Origin: Humidesulfovibrio sp.
GTDB lineage: Bacteria; Desulfobacterota; Desulfovibrionia; Desulfovibrionales; Desulfovibrionaceae
DNA length: 64,000 nucleotides
Direction of reading: 5' to 3'
Assembly: GCA_031292175.1 (NCBI GenBank)
Contig: JARLHQ010000032.1
Coordinates: 62,001-126,000 of the forward strand
The notes under the pieces: generated by a model
The model's input: the letters and a program-made list of their open reading frames with translations, nothing else
What the model was told of the DNA's origin: nothing
Databases searched by the model: none
Part shown: positions 29,019-40,229 of the stretch, piece by piece
Numbering within the stretch: position 1 is the stretch's first letter
Layout of the letters: each line of letters starts with the position of its first letter
Made by a program: the position numbers and the translations under genes

Positions 29019-29041
29019 AAAACTCCACGCCCCGCACAACA

Positions 29042-29067
29042 AAAAACGCCCGGTTTCGGGCGTTTTT
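29042..29067. terminator. bidirectional terminator between dehydrogenase and carbonic anhydrase
   Basis: AAAAACGCCCG (29042-29052), a 4-base loop and CGGGCGTTTTT (29057-29067) form a symmetrical hairpin with A and T tails, suitable for both converging genes. Confidence 0.88.
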
Positions 29068-29089
29068 CATTTCCTGCGGGCGTGCGCCG

Positions 29090-29740
29090 CTACACCTTGG
29101 TCTCGCAGCGGGGCACGAGCAGTTCGAAGGTGCCCGTCTCCGGCAGGTAGCTCAAGAGCTCGCCCTTGCGCATGTCGAAGTACCAGCCGTGCAGGTACAC
29201 GCTGCCCTGCATCACGCGCTCCCACAGCCAGGGGAAGGTAAGCAGGTTCTCCAGGGAGACGAGCACGGAGGCCTGTTCGCAGGCACGCTGGCGCAGGGGC
29301 GCGTCCTTGTGCGTCAGCTTGTCCGAGACCTCGCGCAGGGCGGGTTCGGCGATGGCTACCCAGGGCGCGATGAATTCACCCAGCCCGTCGCGATCCGGGG
29401 CCATGAGGGCCTGGATGCCGCCGCAGCAGGAATGCCCCAGCACGATGACGTGCTCCACCGCGAGTACCTTCACCGCGTATTCCAGCGCGGCGCTGACGCC
29501 GTGGTGGCCGGGCCCGGTTTCGTAGGGCGGCACCAGGTTGGCCACGTTGCGCACCACGAAGATGTCGCCCGGCTCCACTCCAAGGAGAATCGCCGGGTCC
29601 ACGCGGGAGTCGGAACAGGCGATGACCAGCACCTTGGGGTTCTGGGCCTGGCTCAAGTCGGAGAAAAGCTGATTGTCCTCACAGAAATAGGTGCGCTGAA
29701 AGATCTTAAAGCCGGAAAGGAAGCGGGCGATGTCCTTCAT
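29090..29740 (-). CDS. beta-class carbonic anhydrase
   Basis: The 216-residue zinc enzyme interconverts CO2 and bicarbonate. Zinc ligands are C42 in ACSDSRVDP (with the conserved D44/R46 pair), and H103 and C106 in LGHSCCGG. The conserved FVVRNVANLV segment at about 61-70 is present. It lacks a signal peptide, so it is cytoplasmic. It is transcribed alone on the minus strand, between the bidirectional terminator and the chemoreceptor terminator. It may supply bicarbonate for carboxylations such as the CarAB reaction; that link is inference. Confidence 0.95.
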   Translation of the reverse strand: MKDIARFLSGFKIFQRTYFCEDNQLFSDLSQAQNPKVLVIACSDSRVDPAILLGVEPGDIFVVRNVANLVPPYETGPGHHGVSAALEYAVKVLAVEHVIVLGHSCCGGIQALMAPDRDGLGEFIAPWVAIAEPALREVSDKLTHKDAPLRQRACEQASVLVSLENLLTFPWLWERVMQGSVYLHGWYFDMRKGELLSYLPETGTFELLVPRCETKV

Positions 29741-29825
29741 AAACGGAAAGCTCCATACTTTACAGGCTGCCGGGGAGGCCAGTCTAAGGCGGATGCGGCT
29801 GGTTCACAAGACCGGCGGCGCCGGG

Positions 29826-29862
29826 CCGAAAAAAAGGCGGTCCCCCGGAAGGAACCGCCTTT
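29826..29862 (-). terminator. terminator of the chemoreceptor gene
   Basis: Arms AAAGGCGGT (29833-29841) and ACCGCCTTT (29854-29862) form a hairpin; on the minus strand it is followed by a run of T, 22 bp after the chemoreceptor stop. Confidence 0.85.
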
Positions 29863-29883
29863 GTTGTTCAACGTCGTTTGGGG

Positions 29884-31995
29884 TTAGTGGGGCGTTCCGG
29901 CGTCGCGGCGCAGTTCGGTGATGAGGTTCTGCAACACGCTGGCCTGTCTGGCGAGTTCCTCAACGGCCTTGGCGGCCTCGCTCATGGCCTGGGAAGTCTC
30001 ATTGGCGATGGTGCTCACCTGCTCAATGGAGTGGTTGATCTCCTCGCTGGCGGCGGACTGCTCCTCGCTCGCCGTGGCGATGGAGCGCACCTGGTCGGAG
30101 GCGGACTCCACGAGGTGCACGATCTCCTTCAAGGCCTGGCCGGACTGGTCGGCCAGCTCCGTGGCCTCGGTGATGAGCCGGACCGAGGTGTCCACGCCCT
30201 CCACATTGGCCCTGGTGCTGTGCTGGATCACGCTGATGGCGTCGCCGACCTCCTTGGTGGCTTGCATGGTCTTTTCCGCCAGCTTGCGCACTTCGTCGGC
30301 CACGACGGCGAACCCGCGTCCGGCGTCGCCCGCGCGGGCGGCCTCGATGGCGGCGTTGAGCGCCAGGAGGTTCGTCTGGTCGGCGATGTCGGTGATGACG
30401 GTCATGATCCGCCCGATGTCCTCGGCTTGGCTGCCCAGGGTGGTCATGTCGGCCTTGAGCTTGCCGGTCTGGCTCTCCACGTTGTTCATGCCGGACATGA
30501 CGCGGTTCACGATGTCGGAGCCGTCTTGGGCGCGCTTGCGCGCGGACTCGGACGTCTCCGCCGCCTGGGAGGCGTTCTTGGCCACCTCAAGCACGGTGGC
30601 GTTCATCTCTTCCATGGCCGTGGCCGTCTCGGTGACGCGCATGGCCTGACGGTCCGCGCCCTTGCTCGACTCGCCGATCTGGGCCGAGAGCTGCGCCGAG
30701 GCGGAGGACACGACACCCACGATGGATTCAAGCTTGCCCGCTGCGGCCAGCATGCCCTCGCTCCTCGCGAGTTCGGCGTTCTTGCGGGCCTCGTCCGCCT
30801 CAGCCGTGGCGCGTTCCGCGGCGCGGGCCTTCTCCTCGGCCTCCTGGGTTTTGGCGTGGATGTCCTTGATGTTCTGCTCCAGCACCCCGGCCGTGGTGTT
30901 CAGGGCATCGTAGATGCTGCCGATCTCGTCCTGGCGTTCGTGCCGGATGCGGTGGGTGTACACGCCCTTGGCGATGCCGCTGACGAAGGACGAGACTTCG
31001 TTGAGGGGCCTGAGGATGAAGTTGTTGGCCACCAGCCATACGGCGAGGGCCATGATGACAAGGCTGATGAGGCCCACGGCGATGAGCAGATACATGGTGT
31101 TCATCACGGGGGCGTTGATCTCAGACCTTTCCATGAACCCCAAGAGCTTCCACTTTGTATTTGGCGAGGTGTAGACCACGCCCAGATAGTCCTTGCCATC
31201 GAAGCTGAACGCGCGGCTGCCCGAGTCCATCTTAAACAGGGCGTCCAGGTAGTTGGCGTCGGAAAGTTCGGAAACATTCTTGAAGTTGTGTTCCGGGTGG
31301 CGGGAGTCGGCCAGGACCACGCCGTCGTCCTCCACGAGCACGAGATAGCCGGTCTTGCCCAGCTTCACGGACTTGACCAATTCGGTGAGGTTCTTGAGCG
31401 AAATGTCGATGGCCATGACGCCGATGACTTGGCCATCGCGAAGCACTGCGCGCGCGGCGGTGGTCACGGCCTCGCCCGTGGTCGACATGTAGGCCTTGGA
31501 AAGCTGCGGGCTGTCGGCCTTCGGCTTGGCTTCGATGTACCAGGGGCGCTTGCGCGGGTCATAGCCCGGCGGCATGTCCGAGTTCTCCAGCGCGCTGACG
31601 AAGCTGCCCTGCTCATTGCCCAGGTACACCTCCACGTAGGCCGGGTGTGTGTTCTGCATGGAGATGAAGAAGTCCACGAGCTTGCGGCCCATGGTGTCAC
31701 CTGACTGCACCTTGGCTGAAGTCTTCGCCGTGGTGGTCAGATGGTTTGTGGTCACTTCATCCATGCGCTGGGCCATGGGATTTTTTGCCATCATGTCGGC
31801 GTTCTGTAGACATTCATTTAGGAAAAGGGTGATGGCGTAGTCGACCTGCTTGATCTCACCCGTGGCGGAACGCAGATACGATTCGCGCGACTGCTGGCTG
31901 AAATTGTAGGCGACGATAAGCAAAATTCCCGTGAGGATCACGGCGATAACTGAAACCAAGCCAAAGATGAGACGTGTCTTGATGGAGCGTGGCAT
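29884..31995 (-). CDS. methyl-accepting chemotaxis protein with periplasmic Cache domain
   Basis: The 703-residue receptor has a membrane helix at residues 9-30, a periplasmic dCache-like domain of about 265 residues (with [20 protein letters not shown], a typical small-ligand Cache motif), a second helix at about 298-325, HAMP, a coiled linker rich in Ala/Glu, and a cytoplasmic signalling domain with the conserved hairpin [20 protein letters not shown]. It should steer flagellar motility through CheA/CheW. There is no C-terminal CheR-binding pentapeptide. GGAGG precedes the ATG. No che gene is nearby. Confidence 0.95.
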   Translation of the reverse strand: MPRSIKTRLIFGLVSVIAVILTGILLIVAYNFSQQSRESYLRSATGEIKQVDYAITLFLNECLQNADMMAKNPMAQRMDEVTTNHLTTTAKTSAKVQSGDTMGRKLVDFFISMQNTHPAYVEVYLGNEQGSFVSALENSDMPPGYDPRKRPWYIEAKPKADSPQLSKAYMSTTGEAVTTAARAVLRDGQVIGVMAIDISLKNLTELVKSVKLGKTGYLVLVEDDGVVLADSRHPEHNFKNVSELSDANYLDALFKMDSGSRAFSFDGKDYLGVVYTSPNTKWKLLGFMERSEINAPVMNTMYLLIAVGLISLVIMALAVWLVANNFILRPLNEVSSFVSGIAKGVYTHRIRHERQDEIGSIYDALNTTAGVLEQNIKDIHAKTQEAEEKARAAERATAEADEARKNAELARSEGMLAAAGKLESIVGVVSSASAQLSAQIGESSKGADRQAMRVTETATAMEEMNATVLEVAKNASQAAETSESARKRAQDGSDIVNRVMSGMNNVESQTGKLKADMTTLGSQAEDIGRIMTVITDIADQTNLLALNAAIEAARAGDAGRGFAVVADEVRKLAEKTMQATKEVGDAISVIQHSTRANVEGVDTSVRLITEATELADQSGQALKEIVHLVESASDQVRSIATASEEQSAASEEINHSIEQVSTIANETSQAMSEAAKAVEELARQASVLQNLITELRRDAGTPH

Positions 31996-32604
31996 GGTAC
32001 CTCCCGCGCAGGCTGATCGGGCTTCCGTCTCAATGTGAGCGTCCCCGACTCTCTCTTTCGAACCGCGCGCGCGTTTCCTTAGAGAGAATTCCGTGAATCC
32101 ACAAAAATAGTAAATGTAAAATAATTAAACTCTTGTCCTGCCAGAGTGGGGTCTCTTGTCAGGGCTGGTCGCGTTTGTCTGCTGTTTTAAACGGTCCGCG
32201 CATTTCGCGCACCGGTGGGGTAGTCACACCATACACCTATGGAGGTGAAGAACGCAATATGTCTGGTGCAAACATTGGGAAATTCTGCTGCCGCGTGAAG
32301 GCGCGTCGCGGGAGTTTGCCGTCATTTCGTGATCCGCTGATTTTTCAAAACACCGGCGAATCAAGACCGCCTGTGGCCGTGCTGTCCGCACTGGGGCTGA
32401 AAATGAAGGAATTCTCAGTGCGCAGTGGCTTGCGGGGGGCGAGAGGTTGAGACTGGGGGGGCAATATTTCGGAGGTGCTGCCGGGCGGGGCGGTGCGTGG
32501 AATTGTTAAATTGGCATTTGGGATGGGCGCTGAGCAAAGGCGCTCGTCTTGGCGTTCAGACGGGCATGGGCAATGGACCAGGAGGGAGTGGGGAACCGCG
32601 CAGG
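31996..32604. other. gap of 609 bp with no recognised gene
   Basis: The stretch is less GC-rich than its neighbours near the chemoreceptor start (about 32090-32130). A 64-codon plus-strand frame begins at ATG 32259 with GGAGG 13 bases upstream, but its product matches nothing I recognise and the spacing is poor. The region should include the chemoreceptor promoter (minus strand). No repeat or RNA was recognised. Confidence 0.6.
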
Positions 32605-33843
32605 CTACTGTAGGTTTTCCGCAGCGGCGCGGCCGATGCGTCCCGGCACCTCCAGTACGCTGGCCGCGGCGTCGAGCACGAAGGCCCCGGCCTTGCGCAG
32701 GGGGTTGCGCTTGGGTTCCAGGACCTTTTGCAGCGTCGCCGCCGCGCCCACGAAACGGTCGTGGTTCAGGCTGTCCGTGGCGGACATGCTAGAGATGTCG
32801 ATGAGCTGGAACTTCTCGGCCTGGGCCAGGGCCTGGATGCGCGGGTCGCGGGCGTCGAGGCTGCCCACGCGTTCGCGGCCGCCGCCCAGCTGGTCGGAGA
32901 GCGAAAGCGCGCGGTCGTCGGGCGAGGCCAGCACGGTGAGCGGCGGCGTGAGCGGCCCGATGACCTCCATCTGGCTGCGGAACACATCAAGGTCGATATC
33001 CGGCGCGGCCAGAATCACGGAGCCCAGACGGTCAAGCGCGTGGTCGTGGCCGCTCAGGCGCAACTGGCGCAACGCCTCCATGGTAAGCCAGCAGCCCATG
33101 CTGTGGGCCGCCAGATTGATATCGCCCAGGCGCGGATCCTGGGTCAGCCAAGTCAGGAAGGCCGTCAGCTGGTCGCGGGAAAAGGCGGCCGCGTCCTTGT
33201 CCGCCACGTACCCGGAAAGGGTGCCGTCCGAGGGCCAGGAGAAGAGCACGGCGTGGCCGGGGTTGGGGTTGTCCGCAACGAGCTGGGCCATGCGGTACAG
33301 GGCCTCGGGGAAGCTGGTGTTGTATCCGTGCACGAAGATGACCACGGGGGGCTTGGCTGGACCGGTTTCTGGCGTTGCCGCCTGGGACGCTTCAGGGATC
33401 GCCTTTGGTCCCTGGTCCTGCTCCTGGTCCTGCTCCCGCTCCAGCTCGGGCGCAGGCGCGGTCTGGTTGCCGCTGTCCGCCAAGTTGTCCATGAACTGCT
33501 CCGGGGACAGGGCGGCGAAGGAAAGCGTGGCGAAGCTGGCGCTCGGGTCCTTCTGGCCGGGCCGGGGCCATTCGATGTTCGCCGGCTTGTGGTTTGCGGG
33601 AATGCCGATGACGTAACGCGCCAGGTGGAGCTCCTTGGAGCGCCCGGAGCAGAAGGACTCGCAGTACTTGGGGTCAGGCTCGCGCGTGGTGGCGACGAAG
33701 ATGGTGATCTGGTGCGGATAGGCCTCAGACGCAGTGACCGGGACGAGCACGGCCGAAGTTGGCCGCGCCGCGCAGCCGCCAAGGATCAGGGCCAGGGCGA
33801 AAATCGCCGCCGAGGCAAGTGTGTGTCGGGAAAAACGGTTCAT
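32605..33843 (-). CDS. lipoprotein alpha/beta hydrolase of the DUF900 type
   Basis: The 412-residue protein begins with a lipoprotein signal ending in LGGC (C24), so it is probably anchored in the periplasm or outer membrane. A linker rich in Glu, Gln and Asp (about residues 133-152) precedes the hydrolase domain, which has VIFVHGYNTSFPEALYRM and nucleophile Ser in LAAHSMGCWLTMEALRQL, then an Asp and a late His (LNHDRFVG). DUF900 hydrolases are uncharacterised. The start at 33843 is chosen because the lipobox fits; a longer reading to 33924 has no signal. It follows the RND genes by 108 bp and may be co-transcribed. Confidence 0.83.
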   Translation of the reverse strand: MNRFSRHTLASAAIFALALILGGCAARPTSAVLVPVTASEAYPHQITIFVATTREPDPKYCESFCSGRSKELHLARYVIGIPANHKPANIEWPRPGQKDPSASFATLSFAALSPEQFMDNLADSGNQTAPAPELEREQDQEQDQGPKAIPEASQAATPETGPAKPPVVIFVHGYNTSFPEALYRMAQLVADNPNPGHAVLFSWPSDGTLSGYVADKDAAAFSRDQLTAFLTWLTQDPRLGDINLAAHSMGCWLTMEALRQLRLSGHDHALDRLGSVILAAPDIDLDVFRSQMEVIGPLTPPLTVLASPDDRALSLSDQLGGGRERVGSLDARDPRIQALAQAEKFQLIDISSMSATDSLNHDRFVGAAATLQKVLEPKRNPLRKAGAFVLDAAASVLEVPGRIGRAAAENLQ

Positions 33844-33951
33844 CTGAGACACTCCGTTCTGACGCGCGGACGGGCCGCCCCCCCCCCGCGGCGCCTTCAT
33901 GGGCCAAAGTTCCGCCAAAGGCAAGCGTCTCCGCCAGACGGTCCGGCCAGG

Positions 33952-36900
33952 CTAGCTCTGCGTCGATTCCGCCTGCTTGCCGCGCCGCTTCACCCACAGG
34001 CGCATGCGCTCCATGTACAGGTAGACCACGGGCGTGGTGTAGAGCGTCATGGCCTGGCTGAACACAAGCCCGCCGATGATGGTGATGCCGAGCGGCCGCC
34101 GCAGCTCCGAGCCCACACCTTGGCCCAGGGCCAGGGGCAGCGCGCCGAGCAGCGCGGCCATGGTGGTCATCATGATGGGCCGGAAGCGCAGCAGGCAGGC
34201 CTTGGTGATGGCCGCCTCAGGGGCCAGTCCCTCGCCCCGCTCGGCCGCGATGGCGAAATCCACCATCATGATGCCGTTCTTCTTCACGATGCCGATCAGA
34301 AGGATGATGCCGATGATGGCGATGACCGAAAGGTCCGTGCGCGTGGCCAAGAGCGCCAGAACCGCGCCCACGCCCGCCGAGGGCAGAGTGGAGAGGATAG
34401 TCACCGGGTGCACCAGGCTCTCGTAGAGCACGCCCAGAACGATGTACACGCTGATGAGCGCGGCCAGGATGAGCAAGGGTTGGTTGGAGAGCGCGGCCTC
34501 GAAGGCTTGCGCCGTGCCCTGGAAGCTGCCCCGGATGCTGGCGGGCAGCCGCATCTCGCGTGAGGCCTCGTTGATGGCCTTCACCGCGTCGCCCAGGGCC
34601 ACGCCCGGGGCCAGGTTGAAGGAGAGCGTCACCGAGGGGAACTGGCTCTGGTGGTTCACGGCCAGGGCGGTGGCGTTGGTGGTGTATCGGGTGAACACGG
34701 AGAGTGGCGCCTGCGAGCCGTCGGGCAGGGGCACGTAGATGTCCTTCAGGCCGTCCGGACCAAGCAGGTGACCCGGCTCGGCCTCCATGACCACGTGGTA
34801 CTGGTTGAGCGGCGTGTAGGTGATGGACACCTGGCGCTGGCCGAACGCGTCGTACAGGATGTTGTCGATGGTCTGGGGTGTCACGCCCATGCGCGAAGCC
34901 GTGTTCCTGTCGATCTCCAGGGTGGACATGAGGCCGCGGTCCAGCTGGTCGCTGTTCACGTCGACAATCTGTGGCAGGGTGCGCATCTTGTCCAGAAGGC
35001 GGGGCGACCAAAAGTTCAGGTCGTTCACGCTCTCCGCCTGCAGGGTGTACTGGTACAGCGCGCTTGAGACACGCCCGCCCACGCGCAGGTCCTGTACCGG
35101 CTGGAGATACGTCGGAGCGCTGGCCACTTGGCTCAGCTTCTTGCGCAGGCGGGCCATGACTTGCTCGGCGTTGATGCCGCGTTTCTCAAAAGGGGCCAGG
35201 GTGGCGAAGATGCGCGCGCTGTTTGGGCTGGAGCTGGGGCCGCCCGTGCCGCCGATGAACCCGGTGACATAGTCCACGTCCGGGTCTTGCTTGATGATCT
35301 TCATGACCTGCTTAAGCGTCTTCTCCATGGTCTGGAACGAGACGTCCTGCGCGGCCTGGATGTTGCCGGTAAGCCGTCCCGTATCCTGCTGCGGGAAGAA
35401 GCCCTTGGGGATGAGCATGTAAAGGTAGACGTTCAGCACCAGGGTTGCGATGGCCACGCACAGGGTGATGCGTTTATGGCGCAGGGCCACGCGCAGGGAA
35501 GAGGCGTAGAACGCCGCGATGGTGTTGAACACCCGTTCGCTGCCCCGGCTGAACCAGCCCTGGTGCTCGTTGCCGTGCGGGCGCAGAAGCCCCGCGCACA
35601 TCATGGGCGTGGTGGTGAGCGAGAGCAGCATGGACACGAAGATCGCGGCGGAGAGCGTGACGGCGAACTCGCGGAAGAGGCGGCCGACCATGCCGCCCAT
35701 GAGCAGGATGGGCAGGAACACCGCCACCAGCGAGATGCTCATGGACACCACGGTGAAGGAGATCTCCTTGGCCCCGGCGAAGGCCGCCTCAAGCGGCTGC
35801 ATTCCGCTTTCGATGTGCCGGGTGATGTTCTCCAGCACCACGATGGCGTCGTCCACCACGAAGCCCGTGGCGATGGTGAGCGCCATGAGTGAAAGGTTGT
35901 CCAGCGAATAGCCGCAGAGGAACATGACGGCGAAGGTGCCCACAAGCGAGACCACCGTGGCCACGGCGGGAATGACCGTGGCCCGGAAGGTGCGCAGGAA
36001 CACGAACACCACCAGGATCACCAGCAGGCACGAGAGGATGAGGCTCAGCTCCACATCATGCAGAGAGCCCCGGATGGGCGGTGAGCGGTCCACCACCGCG
36101 TTGAGCTTCATGCCGCCGGGGAGCCCGGCTTCCAGCTGGGGCATGAGCGCGCGGATGCTGTCCACGGTATCGATGATGTTCGCGCCGGGTTGGCGAAAGA
36201 TCACGAGCAGGACGGCCGGGTTGCCGTTGACGAAGCCCGCGGCGCGCACGTCCTCCAGGCTTTCGGTGACCTGGGCCACGTCGCGCAGATGCACCGCCGC
36301 GCCAGAGTGGTAGCTGAGCACGAGCGGTTCGTATTCCGTGGCCGTTGGCTTCAGCTGGTCGTTGGTTCGAACCTGCCAGGCGCGGTCTCCCTGCGAAACC
36401 TGGCCGTTGGGGCGGTTGACGTTGGTCTTGGCGAGCACGCCGCGCACGTCTTCAAAACTCAGGCCATAGCGGCTCACGGCGGTGGGGTTGAGCTCCACGC
36501 GCACGGCGGGCAGCGAGCCTCCGCCCACGAAAACCTGCCCCACACCGCTCATCTGGGCGATTCTTTGCTGCAGCATGGTGGCGGCGATGTCGTACAGCTG
36601 GGCGCGCGTGTGCTTTTCGGAGGTGAGCGCCAGGATAAGGATGGGCGCGTCCGCCGGATTGATTTTGCGGTAGTTCGGATTGGCGGGCATGTTCGAGGGC
36701 AGAAAGCCGCGCGCGGCGTTGATGGCCGCCTGCACGTCGCGCGCCGCGCCGTTGATGTCGCGGTCCAGGTCGAACTGCAGGGTGATGCTGGTGGAGCCGC
36801 GCGAGCTGGTGCTCGTCATCTCCGTTACGCCAGCAATGCGCCCGAACTGGCGCTCCAGGGGCGCGGCCACGGAGGTGGCCATGGTCTCCGGGTCCGCTCC

Positions 36901-37056
36901 GGGCAGCGCGCCGGAGACGGAGATGGTGGGGAAGTCCACCTGCGGCAGCGGCGAAACGGGTAAAAGCCGGAAGGCGATGGCTCCGGCCAGGGCGATGGCC
37001 AGGGTCAACAGTGTGGTGGCCACGGGCCGCCGGATGAAAGGCGCGGAAAGGCTCAT
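33952..37056 (-). CDS. RND efflux pump subunit, MdtC-like
   Basis: The 1034-residue inner-membrane protein belongs to the AcrB/MdtC hydrophobe-amphiphile RND family: 12 membrane helices, two large periplasmic loops, N-terminal [19 protein letters not shown], the TM4 region [18 protein letters not shown] with its paired acidic residues, and C-terminal [15 protein letters not shown]. It overlaps the partner pump gene by 4 bp (ATGA), as in the mdtBC pair of enterobacteria, so the two probably form a heterotrimer. No outer-membrane factor is encoded nearby; a TolC-like channel must come from elsewhere. Substrates are unknown. Confidence 0.93.
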   Translation of the reverse strand: MSLSAPFIRRPVATTLLTLAIALAGAIAFRLLPVSPLPQVDFPTISVSGALPGADPETMATSVAAPLERQFGRIAGVTEMTSTSSRGSTSITLQFDLDRDINGAARDVQAAINAARGFLPSNMPANPNYRKINPADAPILILALTSEKHTRAQLYDIAATMLQQRIAQMSGVGQVFVGGGSLPAVRVELNPTAVSRYGLSFEDVRGVLAKTNVNRPNGQVSQGDRAWQVRTNDQLKPTATEYEPLVLSYHSGAAVHLRDVAQVTESLEDVRAAGFVNGNPAVLLVIFRQPGANIIDTVDSIRALMPQLEAGLPGGMKLNAVVDRSPPIRGSLHDVELSLILSCLLVILVVFVFLRTFRATVIPAVATVVSLVGTFAVMFLCGYSLDNLSLMALTIATGFVVDDAIVVLENITRHIESGMQPLEAAFAGAKEISFTVVSMSISLVAVFLPILLMGGMVGRLFREFAVTLSAAIFVSMLLSLTTTPMMCAGLLRPHGNEHQGWFSRGSERVFNTIAAFYASSLRVALRHKRITLCVAIATLVLNVYLYMLIPKGFFPQQDTGRLTGNIQAAQDVSFQTMEKTLKQVMKIIKQDPDVDYVTGFIGGTGGPSSSPNSARIFATLAPFEKRGINAEQVMARLRKKLSQVASAPTYLQPVQDLRVGGRVSSALYQYTLQAESVNDLNFWSPRLLDKMRTLPQIVDVNSDQLDRGLMSTLEIDRNTASRMGVTPQTIDNILYDAFGQRQVSITYTPLNQYHVVMEAEPGHLLGPDGLKDIYVPLPDGSQAPLSVFTRYTTNATALAVNHQSQFPSVTLSFNLAPGVALGDAVKAINEASREMRLPASIRGSFQGTAQAFEAALSNQPLLILAALISVYIVLGVLYESLVHPVTILSTLPSAGVGAVLALLATRTDLSVIAIIGIILLIGIVKKNGIMMVDFAIAAERGEGLAPEAAITKACLLRFRPIMMTTMAALLGALPLALGQGVGSELRRPLGITIIGGLVFSQAMTLYTTPVVYLYMERMRLWVKRRGKQAESTQS

Positions 37057-40000
37057 GGCTTGTCCGTGGGCTCGCTGTCGGCCGGAGGGGTGGTGTCCAG
37101 AAGCTTGCCGGAAGCGTATTCCGGCTCGTCCGGGGTGATCTCTCCCGCCGCGCCGCGGCCCAGCACCCGCCGCGCCAGACGGTCGAAGGCCAGGTAGATC
37201 ACCGGCGTGGTGTAGAGCGTCAGCACCTGGCTGATGACCAGGCCGCCGATGATGGACACGCCGAGCGGGCGCCGGAGCTCCGAGCCCACACCGGTGCCGA
37301 GCGCCATGGGCAACGCGCCCAGAAGCGCGGCCATGGTCGTCATCATGATGGGCCGGAAGCGCAGCAGGCTGGCCTGGTAGATGGCGTCGCGCGGAGGCAG
37401 TTTGTGCACGCGCTCGGCCTCAAGGGCGAAGTCCACCATCATGATGCCGTTTTTCTTCACGATGCCGATCAGAAGGATGATGCCGATGACTGCGATGACC
37501 GTGAGCTCCATGCGGCAGATCATGAGGGCCAGCACCGCGCCCACGCCCGCCGAGGGCAGGGTGGAGAGGATGGTCACCGGGTGGATGTAGCTCTCGTACA
37601 TGACGCCGAGCACGATGTAGACCGTGATGAGCGCGGCCAGGATGAGCAGGGGCTCATTCTGCAGCGAGGCCATGAAGGCCTGCGCCGTGCCCTGGAAGCT
37701 GCCCACGGTGCTTTCCGGCAGGCCGACCCCTTTGGCGGCCTGATGCACGGCGTCCACCGCGTTGCCCAGGGCCACGCCCGGCGCGAGGTTGAAGGAGGCC
37801 GTGACCGAGGGAAACTGCCCCTGGCGCGAGATGACAAGCTGGCCCGTGGCTTCATGCACGCTCACCAGCGAGGAGAGCGGCACGCTCTTGCCGTCCGAGC
37901 TCTTGAGATAGATGGCGTTCAGCGCCTCCGGCCCGTCCAGCGAGCCCATGGGCGCGGCGAGCACCACGCGGTACTGGTTCAGCTCCGTGAAGATGGTGGA
38001 GACGAAGCGTTGCCCGAAGGCGTCATACAGGGCGTCGTCGATGGCCTGGGGGGTGATGCCCAGGCGCGCCGCCGTGGCCCGGTCGATGTCCACCTGGAGG
38101 CGCAGGCCGTTGTCCTGCTGGTCGGTGCTCACATCGCTGAGTTCCGGGCGCGCGCGCAGGGCGTTCACGAAGCGTGGGGCCCATTTGGCCAGGGTGGCCG
38201 GATTGGCGTCCTCCAAGGTGTACTGGTACTGGGTGCGGGTGCTGCGCGCATCCACGGTCAGGTCCTGGGCGGGCTGCATGTAGAGGACGTTGCCGCCGAA
38301 GGAGGCGAGGTGCGCCGACAGGCGGCGGATGACGTCCTGGGCGCTTTCGCTGCGCTCAGCCAGGGGCTTCAGCGTGATCTGGATGCGCCCGGCGTTGAGG
38401 GAGACGTTCTGGCCGTCGATGCCGATGAAGGACGAGAGGCTCTCCACCGCCGGATCCTGCAAAATTTCCTTGACCAGGGCTTGCTGGCGCACGGCCATGG
38501 CCTGGAAAGAGACGGACGGCGGAGCCTCGGACACGCCCAGGATGAGCCCGGTGTCCTGCACTGGGAAAAAGCCCTTGGGCACGATGATGTACAGCACCAC
38601 GGTCAGCACAAGGGTGGCCACGGCCACGGCCAGGGTGGCGTTCTGGTGGCGCAGCACGATTTCGAGCGTCGTGGCGTAGCCCTGGGCCATGCGGTCGAAC
38701 TGGCGCTGGACCCAGGCCGCCAGCCCCCGGGTGGGCAGCTTTTCCTTCGGCACATGCTTCAAAAGCCGCGCGCACATCATGGGCGTGAGCGTCAGGGAGA
38801 CCACCGCGGAGATGAGGATGGTGACGCCAAGCGTGATGGCGAACTCGCGGAAAAGCCTGCCCACAACGTCGCCCATGAACAGAAGCGGGATGAGCACGGC
38901 GATGAGCGAGATCGTGAGCGAAAGGATGGTGAAGGCGATCTGCTTGGAGCCCTTGAGGGCGGCGATGAAGGGCTTTTCGCCCTCCTCCACGTAGCGCGAG
39001 ACGTTTTCGATCATGACGATGGCGTCGTCCACCACGAAGCCCGTGGAGATGGTCAACGCCATGAGTGAGAGGTTGTTCAGACTGAAGCCCGCCAGATACA
39101 TGACGCCGAAGGTGCCCACAAGGGACACCGGCACGGCCACGCTGGGGATGGCCGTGGCGGGCAGGTTGCGCAGAAACAGGAAAATGACGAGCACCACGAG
39201 CGCCACGGCGAGCATGAGCTCGTGCTGCACGTCGCGCACGCTGGCGCGGATGGTCATGGTGCGGTCGGAAAGCACGCGGACCTTCACCGTGGCGGGCAGG
39301 GCCGACTCCAGCTGGGGCAGCAGGCGCTTCACGCGGTCCACCACTTCAATGACGTTGGCGCCGGGCTGGCGCTGGATGTTTACGATGATGGCCGGATCGT
39401 TGTTCATCCAGGCGGCTTGGCGCACGTCCTCCGGCCCATCGACCACGTCGGCCACGTCGGTCAAAAACACGGGCGCGCCATTCTTCCACGTCACGATGAG
39501 CTTGCGGTAGTCCTCGCTGGAGTAGAGCTGGTCGTTGGCCCCGATGATGGCGGCTTGGCGCGGCCCGTCGAAGCCGCCCTTGGCCTGGTCCACGTTGGCA
39601 GCGGCAATGGCCGTGCGCAGGTCCTCCAGGGTGAGGCCCAGGGCGGCCAGGGCGCGCGGGTTGGCGTGCACGCGCACGGCCGGGCGCTGGCCGCCGCTGA
39701 TGCTCACCAGACCCACGCCCGGCAGCTGGGAAATTTTCTGGGCCAGGCGCGTGTCGGCCAGGTCCTCGACCTTGTAGAGCGGCAGTTGCTTCGAGGTCAG
39801 GGCCAGGGTCAGGATGGGCGCGTCGGCCGGATTGACCTTGCTGTACACTGGCGGGCTTGGCAGGTCCTTGGGCAGATAGGAGTAGCCCGCGTTGATGGCC
39901 GCCTGGACCTGCTGCTCGGCCACGTCCAGGCCGATCTCCAGCGAGAACTGGAGCAGGATCACGGAGCAGCCGTCGGAGCTGGTGGAGGTCATCTGCGAGA

Positions 40001-40229
40001 GGCCGGGCATCTGCCCGAACTGGCGCTCCAGCGGAGCGGTGACGCTGGTCGCCATGACGTCCGGGCTCGCGCCCGGATAAAAGGTGCGCACCTGGATGGT
40101 GGGGTAGTCCACCTGGGGCAGCGCGGCCACGGGCAGCTGCTTGTAGGCCACCAGCCCCGCCAGCACGATGGCCACCATCAGGAGCGAGGTGGCGACCGGT
40201 CGCCGGATGAACGGCTCGCAGATGTTCAT
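37053..40229 (-). CDS. RND efflux pump subunit, MdtB-like
   Basis: The 1058-residue protein is the second pump subunit: N-terminal [39 protein letters not shown] in the proton-relay region, and [19 protein letters not shown] in the C-terminal half. It is a near-duplicate of the MdtC-like protein in overall plan but clearly diverged. It overlaps both its neighbours by 4 bp: the adaptor gene upstream (ATGA at 40229) and the partner pump downstream (37053). A C-terminal Glu/Asp/Thr-rich tail of about 30 residues is cytoplasmic. Confidence 0.93.
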   Translation of the reverse strand: MNICEPFIRRPVATSLLMVAIVLAGLVAYKQLPVAALPQVDYPTIQVRTFYPGASPDVMATSVTAPLERQFGQMPGLSQMTSTSSDGCSVILLQFSLEIGLDVAEQQVQAAINAGYSYLPKDLPSPPVYSKVNPADAPILTLALTSKQLPLYKVEDLADTRLAQKISQLPGVGLVSISGGQRPAVRVHANPRALAALGLTLEDLRTAIAAANVDQAKGGFDGPRQAAIIGANDQLYSSEDYRKLIVTWKNGAPVFLTDVADVVDGPEDVRQAAWMNNDPAIIVNIQRQPGANVIEVVDRVKRLLPQLESALPATVKVRVLSDRTMTIRASVRDVQHELMLAVALVVLVIFLFLRNLPATAIPSVAVPVSLVGTFGVMYLAGFSLNNLSLMALTISTGFVVDDAIVMIENVSRYVEEGEKPFIAALKGSKQIAFTILSLTISLIAVLIPLLFMGDVVGRLFREFAITLGVTILISAVVSLTLTPMMCARLLKHVPKEKLPTRGLAAWVQRQFDRMAQGYATTLEIVLRHQNATLAVAVATLVLTVVLYIIVPKGFFPVQDTGLILGVSEAPPSVSFQAMAVRQQALVKEILQDPAVESLSSFIGIDGQNVSLNAGRIQITLKPLAERSESAQDVIRRLSAHLASFGGNVLYMQPAQDLTVDARSTRTQYQYTLEDANPATLAKWAPRFVNALRARPELSDVSTDQQDNGLRLQVDIDRATAARLGITPQAIDDALYDAFGQRFVSTIFTELNQYRVVLAAPMGSLDGPEALNAIYLKSSDGKSVPLSSLVSVHEATGQLVISRQGQFPSVTASFNLAPGVALGNAVDAVHQAAKGVGLPESTVGSFQGTAQAFMASLQNEPLLILAALITVYIVLGVMYESYIHPVTILSTLPSAGVGAVLALMICRMELTVIAVIGIILLIGIVKKNGIMMVDFALEAERVHKLPPRDAIYQASLLRFRPIMMTTMAALLGALPMALGTGVGSELRRPLGVSIIGGLVISQVLTLYTTPVIYLAFDRLARRVLGRGAAGEITPDEPEYASGKLLDTTPPADSEPTDKP

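Noticed and set aside
32259-32450. Small plus-strand ORF of 63 residues in the 609-bp gap
   Set aside because: GGAGG is 13 bases upstream, too far, and the product has no recognisable features. Recorded only as part of the gap.
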